Below are positions 1-12,300 of a stretch of DNA of 64,000 bases, piece after piece; the first letter of the stretch is position 1, and each line of letters opens with the position of its first letter. Made by a program: the position numbers and the translations under genes. Under the pieces are notes generated by a model. The model saw nothing but the letters and a program-made list of their open reading frames with translations. It was not told where the DNA came from and did no database searches. Source of the stretch: Streptomyces niveus (lineage in GTDB: Bacteria > Actinomycetota > Actinomycetes > Streptomycetales > Streptomycetaceae); NCBI RefSeq assembly GCF_002009175.1, contig NZ_CP018047.1:682001-746000 (forward strand), given 5' to 3'.

Positions 1-137
1 CGAACCGGTCCGTGGTGCAGATCGCGCTCAATCTGCTCGAAGGCGCGGCTGTGCTCACCCGCGCCCATCAACTGCGCACTTACGGAGTCCCGTTGCCGTC
101 CGAGGCGTTCGTCTATGTCCCGCGCGGGCTGGCATGA
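1..137 (+). CDS. C-terminal end of a probable PfaD-like enoyl reductase (partial)
   Basis: Only the last 44 codons are in the window, read in the frame starting at base 3 and ending at TGA 135-137. The visible peptide begins NRSVVQIALNLLEGAAVLTR and ends VPRGLA. This resembles, from memory, the C-terminus of PfaD-type FMN oxidoreductases, the stand-alone trans-acting enoyl reductases of PUFA-type synthases. The stop overlaps the start of the next gene by an ATGA, so translation is probably coupled and the two belong to one operon. The assignment rests mainly on the neighbouring synthase genes; the FMN-binding barrel lies outside the window, so another pathway enzyme is possible. Confidence 0.5.
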   Translation, partial: NRSVVQIALNLLEGAAVLTRAHQLRTYGVPLPSEAFVYVPRGLA

Positions 138-3100
138 GCGGCCCCGGCGCTCCCGAGGCGTCAACCGAAGTCACATGTAACACAGATGACGGTGTGTCAG
201 GTCGCAGCGGCAGGCAGATGCCCGTAGCTGTCGTCGGTGTCGGCGCCCTGGTGCCCGGCGCGACGGACGCGGCGGGCTACTGGCGGATCCTGACCGGCGG
301 CCGGGATCTGATGACCGAAGTCCCCGCCTCACGATGGCTGATGACGGACCATTACGACTCCGACCCGGCCGCCCCGGACAAGACGTACGCCCATCGCGGC
401 GCCTTCCTGCCGGAGGTGGACTTCGACCCGTTGGCGTACGGAGTGCCGCCCGCCAACCTGTCGTCGACGGACACCTCCCAACTGCTCGCCCTGATGGTCG
501 CCGACCAGGTGCTGACCGACGCCGGCGGTCTGCCGGGCATGGACCGGGACCGGATCGGCGTGGTCCTCGGCGCGGCCGCCCTGGAACTGCTCCCGCACAT
601 GTACGGGCGCGCGCACCGCCCGGTGTGGCTCAAGGCGCTGCGGGAGAGCGGTGTCGCCGAGGCCGAGGCGCAGGCCGTGTGCGACCGCATCTCGGCGCAC
701 TTCAGCCCGTGGCAGGAGTCGACCTTCCCCGGTCTGCTCGGCAATGTCGTCGCGGGCCGGATCGCCAACCGGTTCGATCTGCACGGCACCAACCACACCA
801 CCGACGCCGCCTGTGCCAGCTCCCTGGCGGCGCTGTCCACGGCGGTCGGTGAACTGGCCCTCGGGCGGGCCGATTTGGTGATCAGCGGCGGTGTGGACAC
901 CGGGAACGACATCGGCATGTTCCTGTGCTTCTCCAAGACGCCCGCGCTCTCGCGCACCGGTGACTGCCGTCCGTTCTCGGACGCGGCGGACGGCACCATG
1001 CTGGGTGAAGCGGTCGTCATGTACGCACTGAAGCGGCTGTCCGACGCGGAGCGGGACGGCGACCGGATCCACGCCGTGATCCGGGGCATCGGCACCTCGT
1101 CCGACGGCAGGAGCACGGCGATCTACGCGCCGCTTCCCGACGGTCAGGCACGGGCTCTGCGACGCGCCTACGAAGAGGCGGGCTACGGGCCGGAAACCGT
1201 GGAGCTGGTCGAGGCCCACGGGACCGGCACGAAGGCCGGGGACACCGCCGAACTGACAGCGCTGCGTGAGGTGTTCGAGGCATCGGGACGCGAGGACGGG
1301 CAATGGTGCGCGATCGGCTCGGTCAAGTCGCAGATCGGTCACACCAAGTGCGCGGCGGGCGCGGCGGGGCTGCTCAAGTCGGTCATGGCCCTGCACCACA
1401 AGGTGCTGCCGCCGACGATCAAGGTGGACAGGCCGACGCCGGCGGCCGACGCCCCGGACGGCCCGTTCTACGTCAACACCGAGGCCCGGCCATGGGTGCG
1501 GCCCGCCGGTCATCCGCGCCGGGCGTCGGTGTCGAGCTTCGGTTTCGGGGGCAGCAACTTCCACGTCACGCTGGAGGAGTACGTACCCTCGGACACCCCG
1601 GCCCGGGTGCCGCCGCGCCATCGCTCCGCACCGAGCGAACTCGTCCTGTTCAGCGGCGCGTCGCCGTCCGGCCTCGTACCGCCGGAAGCGCACGGCGACC
1701 GCCCGCTGGCGGCGCTCGCGCGGGAGAGCCACAGCGCGTTCTCGCCCACCGACCCGGTGCGGCTGGCCGTCGTCGCCACGGACACCGAGGACCTGAGGGA
1801 GAAGTACGCGCGGGCGCTCTCGCTGATCCGGCAGCGGCCCGGCACGGCGTTCTCGACACCGAACGGTGTCCGGTACGCGTCCGGGGAGCCCGCGCCCGGC
1901 CGCCTCGCGTTCCTGTTTCCCGGGCAGGGATCCCAGTACGTCGGGATGGGCGCCGGCCTCGCGATGCTGTCACCGGCCGCCCAAGCCGTGTGGGACCGGC
2001 GGGGCGGCAACAGCTTCGAGGGGCGGCCACTGCACCGCTTGGTGTTCCCGCCGCCCGCCTTCACCGACGAGGAACGCGCGGAGCAGGCCGCGAATCTGGC
2101 CGCTACCGAGTGGGCGCAGCCCGCGCTCGCGGTGCACGCGCTCGCCTCGCTGGCCGTACTTCGGGGTCTGGGGCTGCGACCGGACTGCGTGGCCGGCCAC
2201 AGTTTCGGTGAGCTGGTGGCGCTGCACTGCGCGGGCGCCCTGGGCGCCGAGGCGCTGGTCGCCCTGGCCCGCAGGCGCGGTGAGCTGATGCGGGACGCGG
2301 CCCAAGTGCCGGGCGCGATGCTGGCCGTGGCGGCGGACCGCGAGTACGTGCTCGGGGTGCTCGCCGTCGGGGAGTTCGGCGACATCTGGCCGGCCAACCT
2401 CAACTCGCCGCTCCAGGTGGTGCTTTCGGGTACGACCGAGGCTGTGGCGCGCGCCGAGAAGGCGTTCGCCGCCGAGGGTGTCGGCACCCGCCGGCTGACC
2501 ACTTCGACCGGTTTCCACAGTCCGCTGGTCGCCCCGGCCGTTGAGCCGCTCGCCGAGTTCCTGCGCACGGTCCCGGTCACGGAGCCCCGGATCGAGGTGT
2601 ACGGCAACGCGGACGCGGGGCCGTACCCGTCGTCGCCCGACGGAGTACGCCGACGGATCGCCGGCCATCTGGCCTCACCCGTGGTCTTCCAGGACCAGAT
2701 CGAGGCCATGTACGCGGCCGGTGTGCGGACCTTCGTCGAGGTCGGCGCGGGCACCGCGCTGACCGGTCTGGTCGGACAGATCCTGGGTGACCGCGAGCAC
2801 GCGGCCGTCCCCGTGGACCGGGCGGACCGGTGCGGGGCCGGCGCACTGCACACCGCGCTCGGTGAACTCGCCGTACGCGGCGTCCCGTTGGACCTCGATC
2901 CCCTCTGGGCGCCGTACGCCGCGCCCGAAACCTCAGCGAAGGAGCGCAAGCCCCGGATGACCGTGCAGATCAGCGGAGCCAACTACGGTCAGCTCTACCC
3001 GCCACGCGCCGAAGCGGCCGCCGCACCACAGCTGCCGCCCGTGCCCGCGCCGGAGCAGCACCCGCTCCCCGTCCCCGCTCCGGAGCCGTCGGGCTACACG

Positions 3101-6100
3101 GCGGCACCCACCCAGGAACCGGAGCCCGCGTACGGTGCCGGGCCGTCGCACGACGCCGTGTCGGCGTACGACGCCGTGTCCGCGTACGGTGCCGAGCCCG
3201 CGTACGGTGCCGAGGCCGATGCTGCCCCCGGCGCCGAGTGGTACGCCGCGGTGGAGAGCGTCCAGCGGCAGACGGCGGAGGCCCACGCGGCCTGCCAACG
3301 CATGCTGACCGAGAGCCATATGGCATTTCTGCGGATGACCGAGACCACGCTGGCCGCGATGCTCGGGGCGCAGGGCATCGGCCACGTACCCGAAGCCCCC
3401 GCTCCCACGGCGCCGCTGCCGCTCCCCCGTCCTTCGGCACCCCGGCGCGCCCCGGCGTCCGCGACACCTCCCCCGGCGGCGGTCGCCATCCCCGAGACCG
3501 TGCCTGTGGCCGTTCCTGCGACCGTACCCGCCGTCGTACCGGCGGGGCTCGGCGCGGCGCAGTCGCCCGCACCGGTCGCCGCCGGGGAACGGGCCCCGGC
3601 CGCCGACGCCGCGCCTCTGTCGGCGCCGGAACTGGAGGAACTGCTGATCTCCGTCGTGGCCCGGCTCACCGGCTATCCGACGGAAATGCTCAACGTGGAC
3701 ATGGAGTTGGAGGCGGATCTGGGAGTCGACTCGATCAAGCGCGTCGAGATCCTGTCGGCCGTGCGCCGGACGGTGGGCGACGTGGCGACGGGAGACATCG
3801 GGCAGCTCGGCAAACTCCGCACGCTCCGCGAGATCGTCGAGGCGCTCACCACCGGCCGCCGGTCGCCGGGAGCCCCTGCGCCGGACTCCCCGGCCGTGGT
3901 GGGGGCCGGGCCTTCCAGCGTCCCCGAGATCCCCGCCGTTCCAGAGATTGCCGCCGTCCCCGAGATTCCCGCCATGCGCACCGGGTCCGGGCAAGTGGCG
4001 GCGCTGACAAGGCTGGTCCAGCGTGCGGTGGAGTCACCGGCGTCCGGCCTGGCGACGGCCGGACTCCTGGACGGGCCGCTCGTCGTGGCGGGCGGGGACG
4101 CCGACGGCGACGCGATCACCGCCCTCGTCGTGCGGAAGCTGGCGGAGCACGGCGTGGACGCCACAGCCGTGGCGGAGGTGCCCGCGGGCACGCGCTCGGT
4201 CGTGCACCTCGGCGGGCTGACCGGCGACGGCACGCCGGACCATGCGCGGGAGGTCCACCGGTCCGTGTTCCGCGCTGCACGCACGGTGGCGGCACAAGTC
4301 GCCGAACACGGCGGCCTGTTCGTGACCGTTCAGGACACCGGAGGCGACTTCGGACTGGACGGCCGCGCGCCCGACCGCGCGTGGCTGGGCGGTGTCGCCG
4401 CTCTGACCAGGACCGCGGCGAAGGAGTGGCCGGGGGTCTCGGTCAAGGCCGTCGACTGCGAGCGGGGCGGCCGGAGCGACGAGGACATCGCCGAGGCGAT
4501 CGTGCGGGAACTGCTGGAAGGCGGCCCCGCCCCGGAGGTGGGTCTTCGCGCCGACGGCACCCGCACCGTCCCGCGGACGGTACCGGCGCCGGTGGTGCCG
4601 GGCAGCACCCGGCGGATCACCCCGGAGTCGGTGATCGTGGCCACCGGAGGGGCCAGCGGGGTGACCGCCGCCGCACTGCTGGACCTGGCCAGGACGCACC
4701 GTCCGCGGATCGCGCTGCTCGGCAGGACCGCGCCCGCTCCCGAGCCGGCGGGTCTCGCGTCGGCCGCCGACGAACCGGCGCTCACCCGTCTGCTCGCCGA
4801 GCGTTCGGCCGAGGGCGCGGAGGACTCCTCCCCCGCCCGAATCGCGGCGCGGGCCCGGGAGATCCTCGCCGCGCGCGAGGTACGGGCGACGCTGGAGGCG
4901 CTGGAGGCGGCGGGGTCCCCCGTCCGGTACGTACAGGTGGACGTCCGCGACAGCGACGCCGTCGCGGACGCTCTGCGCGATGTACGTGACGCGTGGGGGC
5001 CTGTCACCGGCATCGTGCACGGTGCGGGAGTCCTGGCCGACAGGCGGATCGCCGACAAAACCGACGAGCAGGTCGAGCGGGTGATGTCCACCAAGGTGGA
5101 CGGTCTGCGCGCGCTGCTGGCCGCGACGGCGGACGACCCGCTGGACGTGATCTGCCTGTTCTCCTCGGTGGCCGCCGTGTTCGGCAACGCGGGGCAGAGC
5201 GACTACGCCATGGCCAACGAGGTCCTGGGCCAGGTCGCGTCGGCGGAGCAGGCCCGCCGCCCCGGCTGCCTGGTGCGGAGCGTCGCCTGGGGGCCTTGGC
5301 GCGGCGGGATGGTCACCCCCGCGCTGGTAGGGCATTTCGGCCGGTCCGGGGTCCCGCTGATCCCTCTGGAGCAGGGGGCGGCCGCTTTCACCGCCGAACT
5401 GGACGGCGCGGCCGGTGAATCCCGCGTCGTCCTGGTGGCGGGGGACGATCCGGCGGCGATGTCCCCGGCCGGCGATCCGCGTCCCGCGGAGCTGCTGGTC
5501 CGGGCCGACAACCTGCCGCAGCTGGCCGATCACGCGCTCGCCGGGGTTCCCGTGCTGCCCGTGGCGATGGTCCTGAACTGGTTTGCTGGGGCGGCCACCG
5601 CCTGGCTGCCGGACGCCGGTTCACTCGTCCTGCGCGATCTGAGGGTGTATCAGAAGTGCACCCTGCCCGAACTCGCGGGTACAGGCCACCGGCTCACCGT
5701 CCACGGCGGCCGGGACGCCGCCGGTTCGTCGACGGTCCTGGAGGCGGAACTGCGCGGGGAGAGCGGGGTGGCGCACTTCCGGGCCGTGCTGGAAACCGGG
5801 ACGGACGCCCCGGATCCGGCCGCGTGGGCCGGCCCGGACGGCCTCAAGCCGCTGGAGCGTGCCGAGTTGTACGACGGTGAGTACCTGTTCCACGGCCCCC
5901 GCTTCCACTCCGTCCGCTCGCTGCACGGTGTTTCGGAGCACGGAGCCGAGGCGATCGTCGCGGGCGTGCGCTTCCTGGACTGGCCGGGCGGCCGCTGGCC
6001 GCTCGACCCGGCCGCCATCGACGGCGCGCTCCAACTCGCCCTGGTCTGGGCGCGGGAGGCACTGAACGCGGCGACGCTGCCGATGGCCGTCGCCGAGTGC

Positions 6101-6262
6101 CGGGTGTACCGGCGCGGCCCGGTGGACGGCACGGTGCGGTGTGTGCTGCGGGGCCGGAAGGTGCACAGCACGGGGGCGCGCTGCGATGTGGCGCTGATCG
6201 ACGCCGATGGAGCCGTCCGTCTGGAACTGCTCGGTGTGGAGCTCGTCCGCCGCCCCTCCTGA
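134..6262 (+). CDS. PfaA-like iterative type I synthase, KS-AT-ACP-KR-DH (2042 aa)
   Basis: Multidomain cytosolic synthase of the PUFA or secondary-lipid type. Seen in order: ketosynthase about 30-490 with active Cys227 in TDAACASS, His362 in EAHGTGT and His403 in QIGHTKCAAG; malonyl-type acyltransferase about 590-930 (FPGQGSQ, GHSFGE with Ser690); a long Ala/Pro linker; one acyl carrier protein with Ser1200 in LGVDSIKRVEI, the PUFA-synthase form of the motif; ketoreductase about 1500-1790 with a GGASGV nucleotide loop and Tyr1691 in SDYAMANE; and a C-terminal hotdog dehydratase with His1800 in DHALAGVPVLP. The chemistry expected is chain extension with beta-keto reduction and dehydration. 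Classical PfaA carries four to nine tandem ACPs; here there is one. The start overlaps the upstream stop, and the next synthase follows after 65 bases. The product is not predictable from sequence. Confidence 0.93.
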   Translation: MSGPGAPEASTEVTCNTDDGVSGRSGRQMPVAVVGVGALVPGATDAAGYWRILTGGRDLMTEVPASRWLMTDHYDSDPAAPDKTYAHRGAFLPEVDFDPLAYGVPPANLSSTDTSQLLALMVADQVLTDAGGLPGMDRDRIGVVLGAAALELLPHMYGRAHRPVWLKALRESGVAEAEAQAVCDRISAHFSPWQESTFPGLLGNVVAGRIANRFDLHGTNHTTDAACASSLAALSTAVGELALGRADLVISGGVDTGNDIGMFLCFSKTPALSRTGDCRPFSDAADGTMLGEAVVMYALKRLSDAERDGDRIHAVIRGIGTSSDGRSTAIYAPLPDGQARALRRAYEEAGYGPETVELVEAHGTGTKAGDTAELTALREVFEASGREDGQWCAIGSVKSQIGHTKCAAGAAGLLKSVMALHHKVLPPTIKVDRPTPAADAPDGPFYVNTEARPWVRPAGHPRRASVSSFGFGGSNFHVTLEEYVPSDTPARVPPRHRSAPSELVLFSGASPSGLVPPEAHGDRPLAALARESHSAFSPTDPVRLAVVATDTEDLREKYARALSLIRQRPGTAFSTPNGVRYASGEPAPGRLAFLFPGQGSQYVGMGAGLAMLSPAAQAVWDRRGGNSFEGRPLHRLVFPPPAFTDEERAEQAANLAATEWAQPALAVHALASLAVLRGLGLRPDCVAGHSFGELVALHCAGALGAEALVALARRRGELMRDAAQVPGAMLAVAADREYVLGVLAVGEFGDIWPANLNSPLQVVLSGTTEAVARAEKAFAAEGVGTRRLTTSTGFHSPLVAPAVEPLAEFLRTVPVTEPRIEVYGNADAGPYPSSPDGVRRRIAGHLASPVVFQDQIEAMYAAGVRTFVEVGAGTALTGLVGQILGDREHAAVPVDRADRCGAGALHTALGELAVRGVPLDLDPLWAPYAAPETSAKERKPRMTVQISGANYGQLYPPRAEAAAAPQLPPVPAPEQHPLPVPAPEPSGYTAAPTQEPEPAYGAGPSHDAVSAYDAVSAYGAEPAYGAEADAAPGAEWYAAVESVQRQTAEAHAACQRMLTESHMAFLRMTETTLAAMLGAQGIGHVPEAPAPTAPLPLPRPSAPRRAPASATPPPAAVAIPETVPVAVPATVPAVVPAGLGAAQSPAPVAAGERAPAADAAPLSAPELEELLISVVARLTGYPTEMLNVDMELEADLGVDSIKRVEILSAVRRTVGDVATGDIGQLGKLRTLREIVEALTTGRRSPGAPAPDSPAVVGAGPSSVPEIPAVPEIAAVPEIPAMRTGSGQVAALTRLVQRAVESPASGLATAGLLDGPLVVAGGDADGDAITALVVRKLAEHGVDATAVAEVPAGTRSVVHLGGLTGDGTPDHAREVHRSVFRAARTVAAQVAEHGGLFVTVQDTGGDFGLDGRAPDRAWLGGVAALTRTAAKEWPGVSVKAVDCERGGRSDEDIAEAIVRELLEGGPAPEVGLRADGTRTVPRTVPAPVVPGSTRRITPESVIVATGGASGVTAAALLDLARTHRPRIALLGRTAPAPEPAGLASAADEPALTRLLAERSAEGAEDSSPARIAARAREILAAREVRATLEALEAAGSPVRYVQVDVRDSDAVADALRDVRDAWGPVTGIVHGAGVLADRRIADKTDEQVERVMSTKVDGLRALLAATADDPLDVICLFSSVAAVFGNAGQSDYAMANEVLGQVASAEQARRPGCLVRSVAWGPWRGGMVTPALVGHFGRSGVPLIPLEQGAAAFTAELDGAAGESRVVLVAGDDPAAMSPAGDPRPAELLVRADNLPQLADHALAGVPVLPVAMVLNWFAGAATAWLPDAGSLVLRDLRVYQKCTLPELAGTGHRLTVHGGRDAAGSSTVLEAELRGESGVAHFRAVLETGTDAPDPAAWAGPDGLKPLERAELYDGEYLFHGPRFHSVRSLHGVSEHGAEAIVAGVRFLDWPGGRWPLDPAAIDGALQLALVWAREALNAATLPMAVAECRVYRRGPVDGTVRCVLRGRKVHSTGARCDVALIDADGAVRLELLGVELVRRPS
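3127..3222 (+). repeat. Short in-frame repeats in the AT-ACP linker
   Basis: Degenerate repeats of about 15-18 bases encode alternating SAYDAV, SAYGAE and PAYGAE units in the disordered Pro/Ala/Tyr-rich linker of the PfaA-like protein. They keep the reading frame. They look like a small variable-number repeat extending a flexible tether, not a functional domain. Confidence 0.6.
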
Positions 6263-6327
6263 GCCCAGCACTACTGAGCCCCCAGCCCCTCCCAACCGGC
6301 CCCGCCCCGGCGCGAATTGAGACCTGC

Positions 6328-9300
6328 ATGGAATTCGAACCGATCGCCGTAGTCGGCCGGGGCTGTGTGCTGCCCGACGCGCTCGACCCGGACACGTTCT
6401 GGGACAACATCGCCGCCGGCCGCACCAGCCTGTCGGCCGTTCCCGAGGACCGGTGGCGCCTGCCGCGCCGCTGGGCCATGGGCTCGGTGGACGACCATCT
6501 GGACCGCACCTGGACCGATGTCGGCGGGTACGTACGGGGGTTCGAGTCCGTCTTCGACCCCAGCGGTTTCCGTATCGCACCGGAGCGAATCCTGTCGCTG
6601 GACCCGCTCTTCCACTGGGTCATGTACGGCGTCCGGCAGGCGCTCACGGAGGCGGGCCGCGAGGGTCTTCTGCCGCGTACGGGGCTGGTGCTGGGAAATC
6701 TGTCCTATCCCACACCCACCGGGGCTGTTCTCGCCGAGCACATCTGGCTGTCCGCCCAACGGGCCCCGCTTTGCGACGCGTTGATGACGGGAGAGCGCCG
6801 GCGGCGGCCCGACGCCCTCAACCGCTTCTCGTCCGGGCTGCCCGCCCGGCTCGCGGCCCGCGCCCTCGGGCTGGGCGCGGGCGCGTGGTCGCTCGACGCC
6901 GCCTGCGCGTCGTCGCTGTACGCCGTCAAGCTGGCGTGCGACCGGCTGCACGACGGTACGGCGGACCTGATGGTGGCCGGTGCGGTCAGCCGGGCGGACC
7001 CCCTCTTTCTGCACGTCGGTTTCTGCGGGCTCTCCGCGACGAGCCGTACGGGGCGCAGCCGTCCCTTCCACCGGGACGCGGACGGGCTGGTGCACGGCGA
7101 GGGCGCCGGGTTCGTGGCCCTGATGCGGCTGTCCGAGGCGCGCGCCGCGCACGTGCCCGTGCTCGGTGTGATCCGCGGTGTCGGGCTCTCCAACGACGGG
7201 CGCGGCGCGGGGCTGATCAGCCCTTCGGAGGAGGGCCAGATCCGGGCGATGCGCCTCGCGTACGACGCGGCGGGCGTCGCGCCCGAGACCGTGTCGCTCG
7301 TGGAGTGCCATGCGACGGGGACGCCGGTCGGGGACGCGGTGGAGGCGCGCGGTATGGCCCGCGTCTTCGGGACCGGCGACGACGTGCCCATCGGTTCGGT
7401 CAAGTCGAACGTGGGGCACCTGCTGGCCTCGGCTGGCGTGGCCGGTCTGTTGAAGGTGCTCGGCGCGCTACGTACGGGGGTCCGTCCGGCGACGCTCGGC
7501 GCCGAGCGGCCGCTGGAGGCGCTGGCGGGTACGCCGTTGCGGGTGCTGACCGAGCCGGAACCGTGGTCGGGGCCGCGCCGGGCGGCGGTGAGCGCGTTCG
7601 GGTTCGGCGGGACCAACGCCCATCTGGTGGTGGACCTTCCGGACGGCGACCCGGTGTCCGCCGTACGGCGGCCGAGCCGCCCGGCCGCCGCCATGGCCGC
7701 CCCGATCGCCGTCACCGCGCCGACCGGGGTGCGGGAAGCGCCGGGCGCCCGTACGCCGGTGGCGATCGTCGCCCTCGGCGCGCGGGTCGGCGACGGGACC
7801 TGTACGGAGGACTTCCGGCGGGCGGTGCTGGGCGGCGAGCGACGTGGACCCGCCACCGGGGTCACCGTCGAATTGACGGACCTGTGCTTCCCGCCGGTGG
7901 GCCTGGAGCGGACGGTGCGCCATCAGCTCCTGGTGCTGGAGGCGGCGCGGGAGGCCGTCCGGTCGGTGTCCCTGCCCCGGGAGCGGACCATGGTGGTCGT
8001 CGGTATGGGGGTGGACCCCGAGGTGGCGCGGGCGGGCGGGCGCTGGCGGGTTCCCCACTGGCTGGAGCGGGCCGGGCTCGCGGCCACTCCCGAGTCGGTG
8101 GACCTCGCCCGGGACACGTTCCTGCCACCCGTGACCGCGGAGGGTGTGGTGGGCACGCTGCCGAATCTGGTGGCGAACCGGATCAGTACCCAACTCGACC
8201 TGGCGGGACCGGGTTTCGCCGTCTCGGCGGAGGAGGCGTCCGGGCTGGTGGCGCTGGAACTCGCGGCAAGGGCCGTCCGGTCGGGGGAGGTCGACGCAGC
8301 GCTCGTCGGTGCCACCGACCTGTCGTGCGAGGAGGTGCACCGGAGCGCCCTGCGGGAGCTGGGCCGCGAGGACGAACCGGGGGACGCCGCGGTCGTCCTG
8401 GTCCTCAAGTCGTTGGACAGCGCGCGCAGGGACGGTGACACCGTCGTCGCCCTGCTCGACGAGGACTGCGCCGACGCACCCGACATGGTCATCGGGGACG
8501 GCGCCGACGCGGTGTTCGACCCGGCGTCGTCCTTCGGGCGCGCCCACGCCGCGTACGGCCTGGTCTCCGTCGCGGTCGCGGCGCTCTCGCTCCAGCACCG
8601 CGCGGTGCCGCGTCCGGGCCTTCCCGCGGATACCGCCGCCGGCGCGCGTACCGCGATGGTCGCGGTGACACCGCTGGAGGGACCCACCGCGAGTGTCCGG
8701 CTGCGCGCGGCGGACGCCCGGCCGTGGCTGCGGGGTCCGGCTCCGCGCCTGCATGTCTTCTCCGGGGCCGACCGCCGGGAGGTGCTGGCCGCGCTGGAGT
8801 CCGGTGCGGGGTCCGACGCGGAACCGGGCGCCGGACCGGCCCGGCTGGCGCTCGTGGCGGACGACGACGCGCTGCCGGGCCGGAAGGAGGCCGCCCGCCG
8901 TTGGCTGGCCGAGGGCGGAGCGCGTCCGGCCGATGTGCTGTACCGGGACAGGCCGGTCACGGGGCGGACCGCGTTCGTCTACACCAACGGCTCGGCGGCG
9001 TACGCCGGTATGGGCCATGAGCTGATGCTCGCGCTGCCGTCGCTCGGCGAGGCCGTCCGTGCCCGACACGGGGCGATCGGCGCACGGCTGCGGTCCGGGG
9101 CGGAGCGCGGAGTGCTCGACCAGATCTGGGGGGCCGCCGAACTCGCCGTCCACCACACCGTGTTCACCCGCGAGGTGCTGGGCCTGCGGCCGGACGCCGC
9201 TCTCGGGTACTCCTCGGGCGAGTCGGCCGCCCTGGTGGCACTGGGCGCCTGGCCGGACGCCGCGGGGCTGTACGACGCCACCCGGGACAGCGGTCTGTTC

Positions 9301-12300
9301 ACGACCGAACTCACCGGTGAACTCCGGGCGGTACGGCGCCACTGGGAGCGGCTGGGCGTCGAGGGCCGTCACTGGTCGAGCTTTCTGGTCAGCGCGCCGC
9401 TGGAAGCGGTCCGTGCCGAACTCGCCGCCGAGGCAGCGGTCCATCTGATGGCGGTGAACGCGCCCGGAGTCTGCGTCATCGGCGGCGAGTCCCGCGCGTG
9501 CGCGGCCGTCGTGGCGAGGATCGGCGCCGACAGGGCGATCGAACTCGACTACGACATGGCCGCCCACGCACCGGAGTTGGCGGAGATCCGGGACGTATGG
9601 CGTGCGGTCCACCACCGTCCGACCGTCGACGTGCCCGGTGTGCGGTTCTACAGCGGGGCCACCGGGGAGTCGTACCGGCCGACGGCCGAGCTGGCCGCCG
9701 AGGCGCTCACCGCGCAGGGACTGAACACGATCGACTTCGCGGCCACGGTCGAACGGGCGTGGGCCGACGGTGTCCGGGTCTTCGTGGAGCACGGGCCGCG
9801 CAAGCTGTGCACCGGCTGGATCAAGCGGGTACTCGGCGACCGGGACCATGTGGCCGTCGCACTCGACGCCCCGGGCGAGACCCGGCTGCGGGGGACCTGT
9901 CTGGCGGTGGCCGAACTCGTCGTCGCGGGCGTGCCCGTACACACCGACGAGCTGTTCGACCGGCTCGCGGAGGCCGCGACGGAGGCGCCGCGTCCCGGAC
10001 CCACCGTCACCGTGCCCGTACTCGCTCCTCCGTGTCTGCCGCCGCTGGAGCCGGCGCCGGTGACCCTGCCAAGGGCGCCCGAGCTGGCGCCGGTACCGGA
10101 CCGGGAGGCCGTCGCCGTGCCGTTTCCCGGTGTCGTAGGGCCGCGCCCCCTACCGGACGTCCGGCAGGCAGGCCCGGACGAGCGCGACCCGGCGGCGGGC
10201 GCCCGCGCCGCCGTCCTCCGGCAGAGCCGGCGGGTCGCCGTGCTGCACCAGGAGATCACCGCCGGGCACATCGAGGCCCATCAGCGGTTCCTGCGGATGT
10301 CCGCGCTCGCCGTCACCGCACTGCGAAGCACCGGACCCGTTCCCGTACGGCCGCTGGGCCCGACTGCCGGGCCGTCGCCCTTTCCCGTACGGCCCGCGCC
10401 CCGCCCGACCTTCTCGCCCGCACCACCGCCGGAAGCGGCACCCGCACAACTCCTGAGGCCGGGGCCGAAGTTCGACCGCGCCCAGTTGGAGCACCTTGCC
10501 ACCCGGGAGATCTCCACGCTGTTCGGGCCGCGGTTCGCCGAGCAGGACGCGTACGCGGTGCAGACGCGGATGCCGGGGCCGCCGATGCTGTTCGCGGACC
10601 GTGTCACCGGTATCGACGCCGTACCGGCGGCGCTGGTCGCGCCCGGACCGGTGCGCACCGACGGGATGATCTGGACGGAGACCGATGTCCGGCCCGACAG
10701 CTGGTATCTGGACTCCACCGGACGTATGCCGGCCGGCATGCTGATCGAGGCGGGCCAGGCGGATCTGCTCCTGCTGAGCTGGCTGGGCGTGGACCTGCTC
10801 AACCGGGGGGAGCGCGCCTACCGGCTGCTGGGCTGCGAGGTGACGTACCACGGAGGCCCGCCCGAAGCGGGCGACATCCTGCGCTACGAGATCCACATCG
10901 ACGGCCACGCGGAGCACGACGGCGTCCGGCTGGCCTTCTTCCACTACGACTGTTACGTGGACGGGGAACTGCGGCTCAGCATCCGCGAGGGCCAGGCCGG
11001 GTTCTTCACCCCCGAGGAGCTGGCCGGGAGCGGCGGTGTGCGATGGGACCCCGCCGAGCGGGCGCCCGGCGACGACCTGCCGCTCGACCCGCCCGCGGTG
11101 CGCTGCGAACGGACCCGCTTCGACACGGACTTGGTGCGGGCCCTGGCACAGGGGCGGCCGGCGGACTGCTTCGGCCCCGGCTGGGAGGCGACGGCGGCCC
11201 ACGTCCGCCCGCCTCGGCTCGATGACGGCAGACTGCGGCTGATCGACGAGGTGACGGCGTTCGACCCGGCCGGAGGGCCGTGGGGCCGCGGCTATCTGCG
11301 GGCCGAGACGCCGCTGTCGCCGGACGACTGGTTCTTCGAGGGGCACTTCAAGAACGACCCCTGTATGCCGGGCACCCTGATGCTCCAGGGCGGTCTCCAG
11401 GCGATGGCGTTCTACCTGACGGCCATGGGCTTCACCGTGAACCGGGACGGCTGGCGTTTCGAACCCGTCGACGGTCACCCCTGTACGACGATGTGCCGCG
11501 GCCAGGCGACTCCGGTCAGCCGGCGGGTCGTCTACGAGGTGTTCGTGCGCGCTGTCTCGGCCGGGCCGGTGCCGACTCTGTACGCCGATGTGCTCGGCTC
11601 GGTGGACGGGGCGAGGGCGTTCCTGGGCCGTGACGTGGCGCTGCGGCTGGTGCCCGACTGGCCGCTGTCGCACTGGCGGGGCTCGGGCCCGCCCGTCGTG
11701 CAGGGCAGCGGTACACCGGTGCCGCTCCCCCTGCTCGGCGGGCTGGCCGGGCACGAGGAGACGAAGCCGGTGGCGACGGCGGCCGACGGACTCCCCTTCG
11801 ACTACGCCTCGTTGCTGGCGTGCGCGTGGGGCAGGCCGAGTGAGGCGTTCGGTACCGCGTACGAGCCCTTCGACGGCACCCGCAAGGTCGCGCGGCTGCC
11901 CGGTCCCCCGTACCACTTCATGAGCCGGATCGTCTCGGTGGACGGTCCGCAGGGCGGTATGCGGGAGGGCAGCGGTGTCGTCGCGGAGTACGACGTGCCG
12001 GCGCGGGCCTGGTACTTCGAGCAGAGCGGCGGCCGTACGATGCCGTTCGCGGTCCTGATGGAGATCGCGCTGCAACCCTGCGGGTGGCTGGCCTCGTACG
12101 TGGGCAGCGCGTTGACCACCGGCGCGGATCTGCTGTTCCGCAACCTCGACGGGGCGGGAACGGTCACCGGTGAGGTCACTCCGGCGACGGGTACGGTCCG
12201 CACCCATGCCGAGCTGACGCGTGTCTCCCGGAGCGGGGACATGATCATCGAGTCGTTCCGGGTGAGGTGCACGGCCGACGGTGTGCCGCTGTTCGAACTG

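Noticed and set aside
7468..9942. Very long antisense open frame (824 codons) opposite the PfaC-like gene
   Set aside because: It lies wholly inside a strongly supported gene and its sequence is Arg/Gly/Pro-rich, as expected of antisense of G+C-rich coding DNA.
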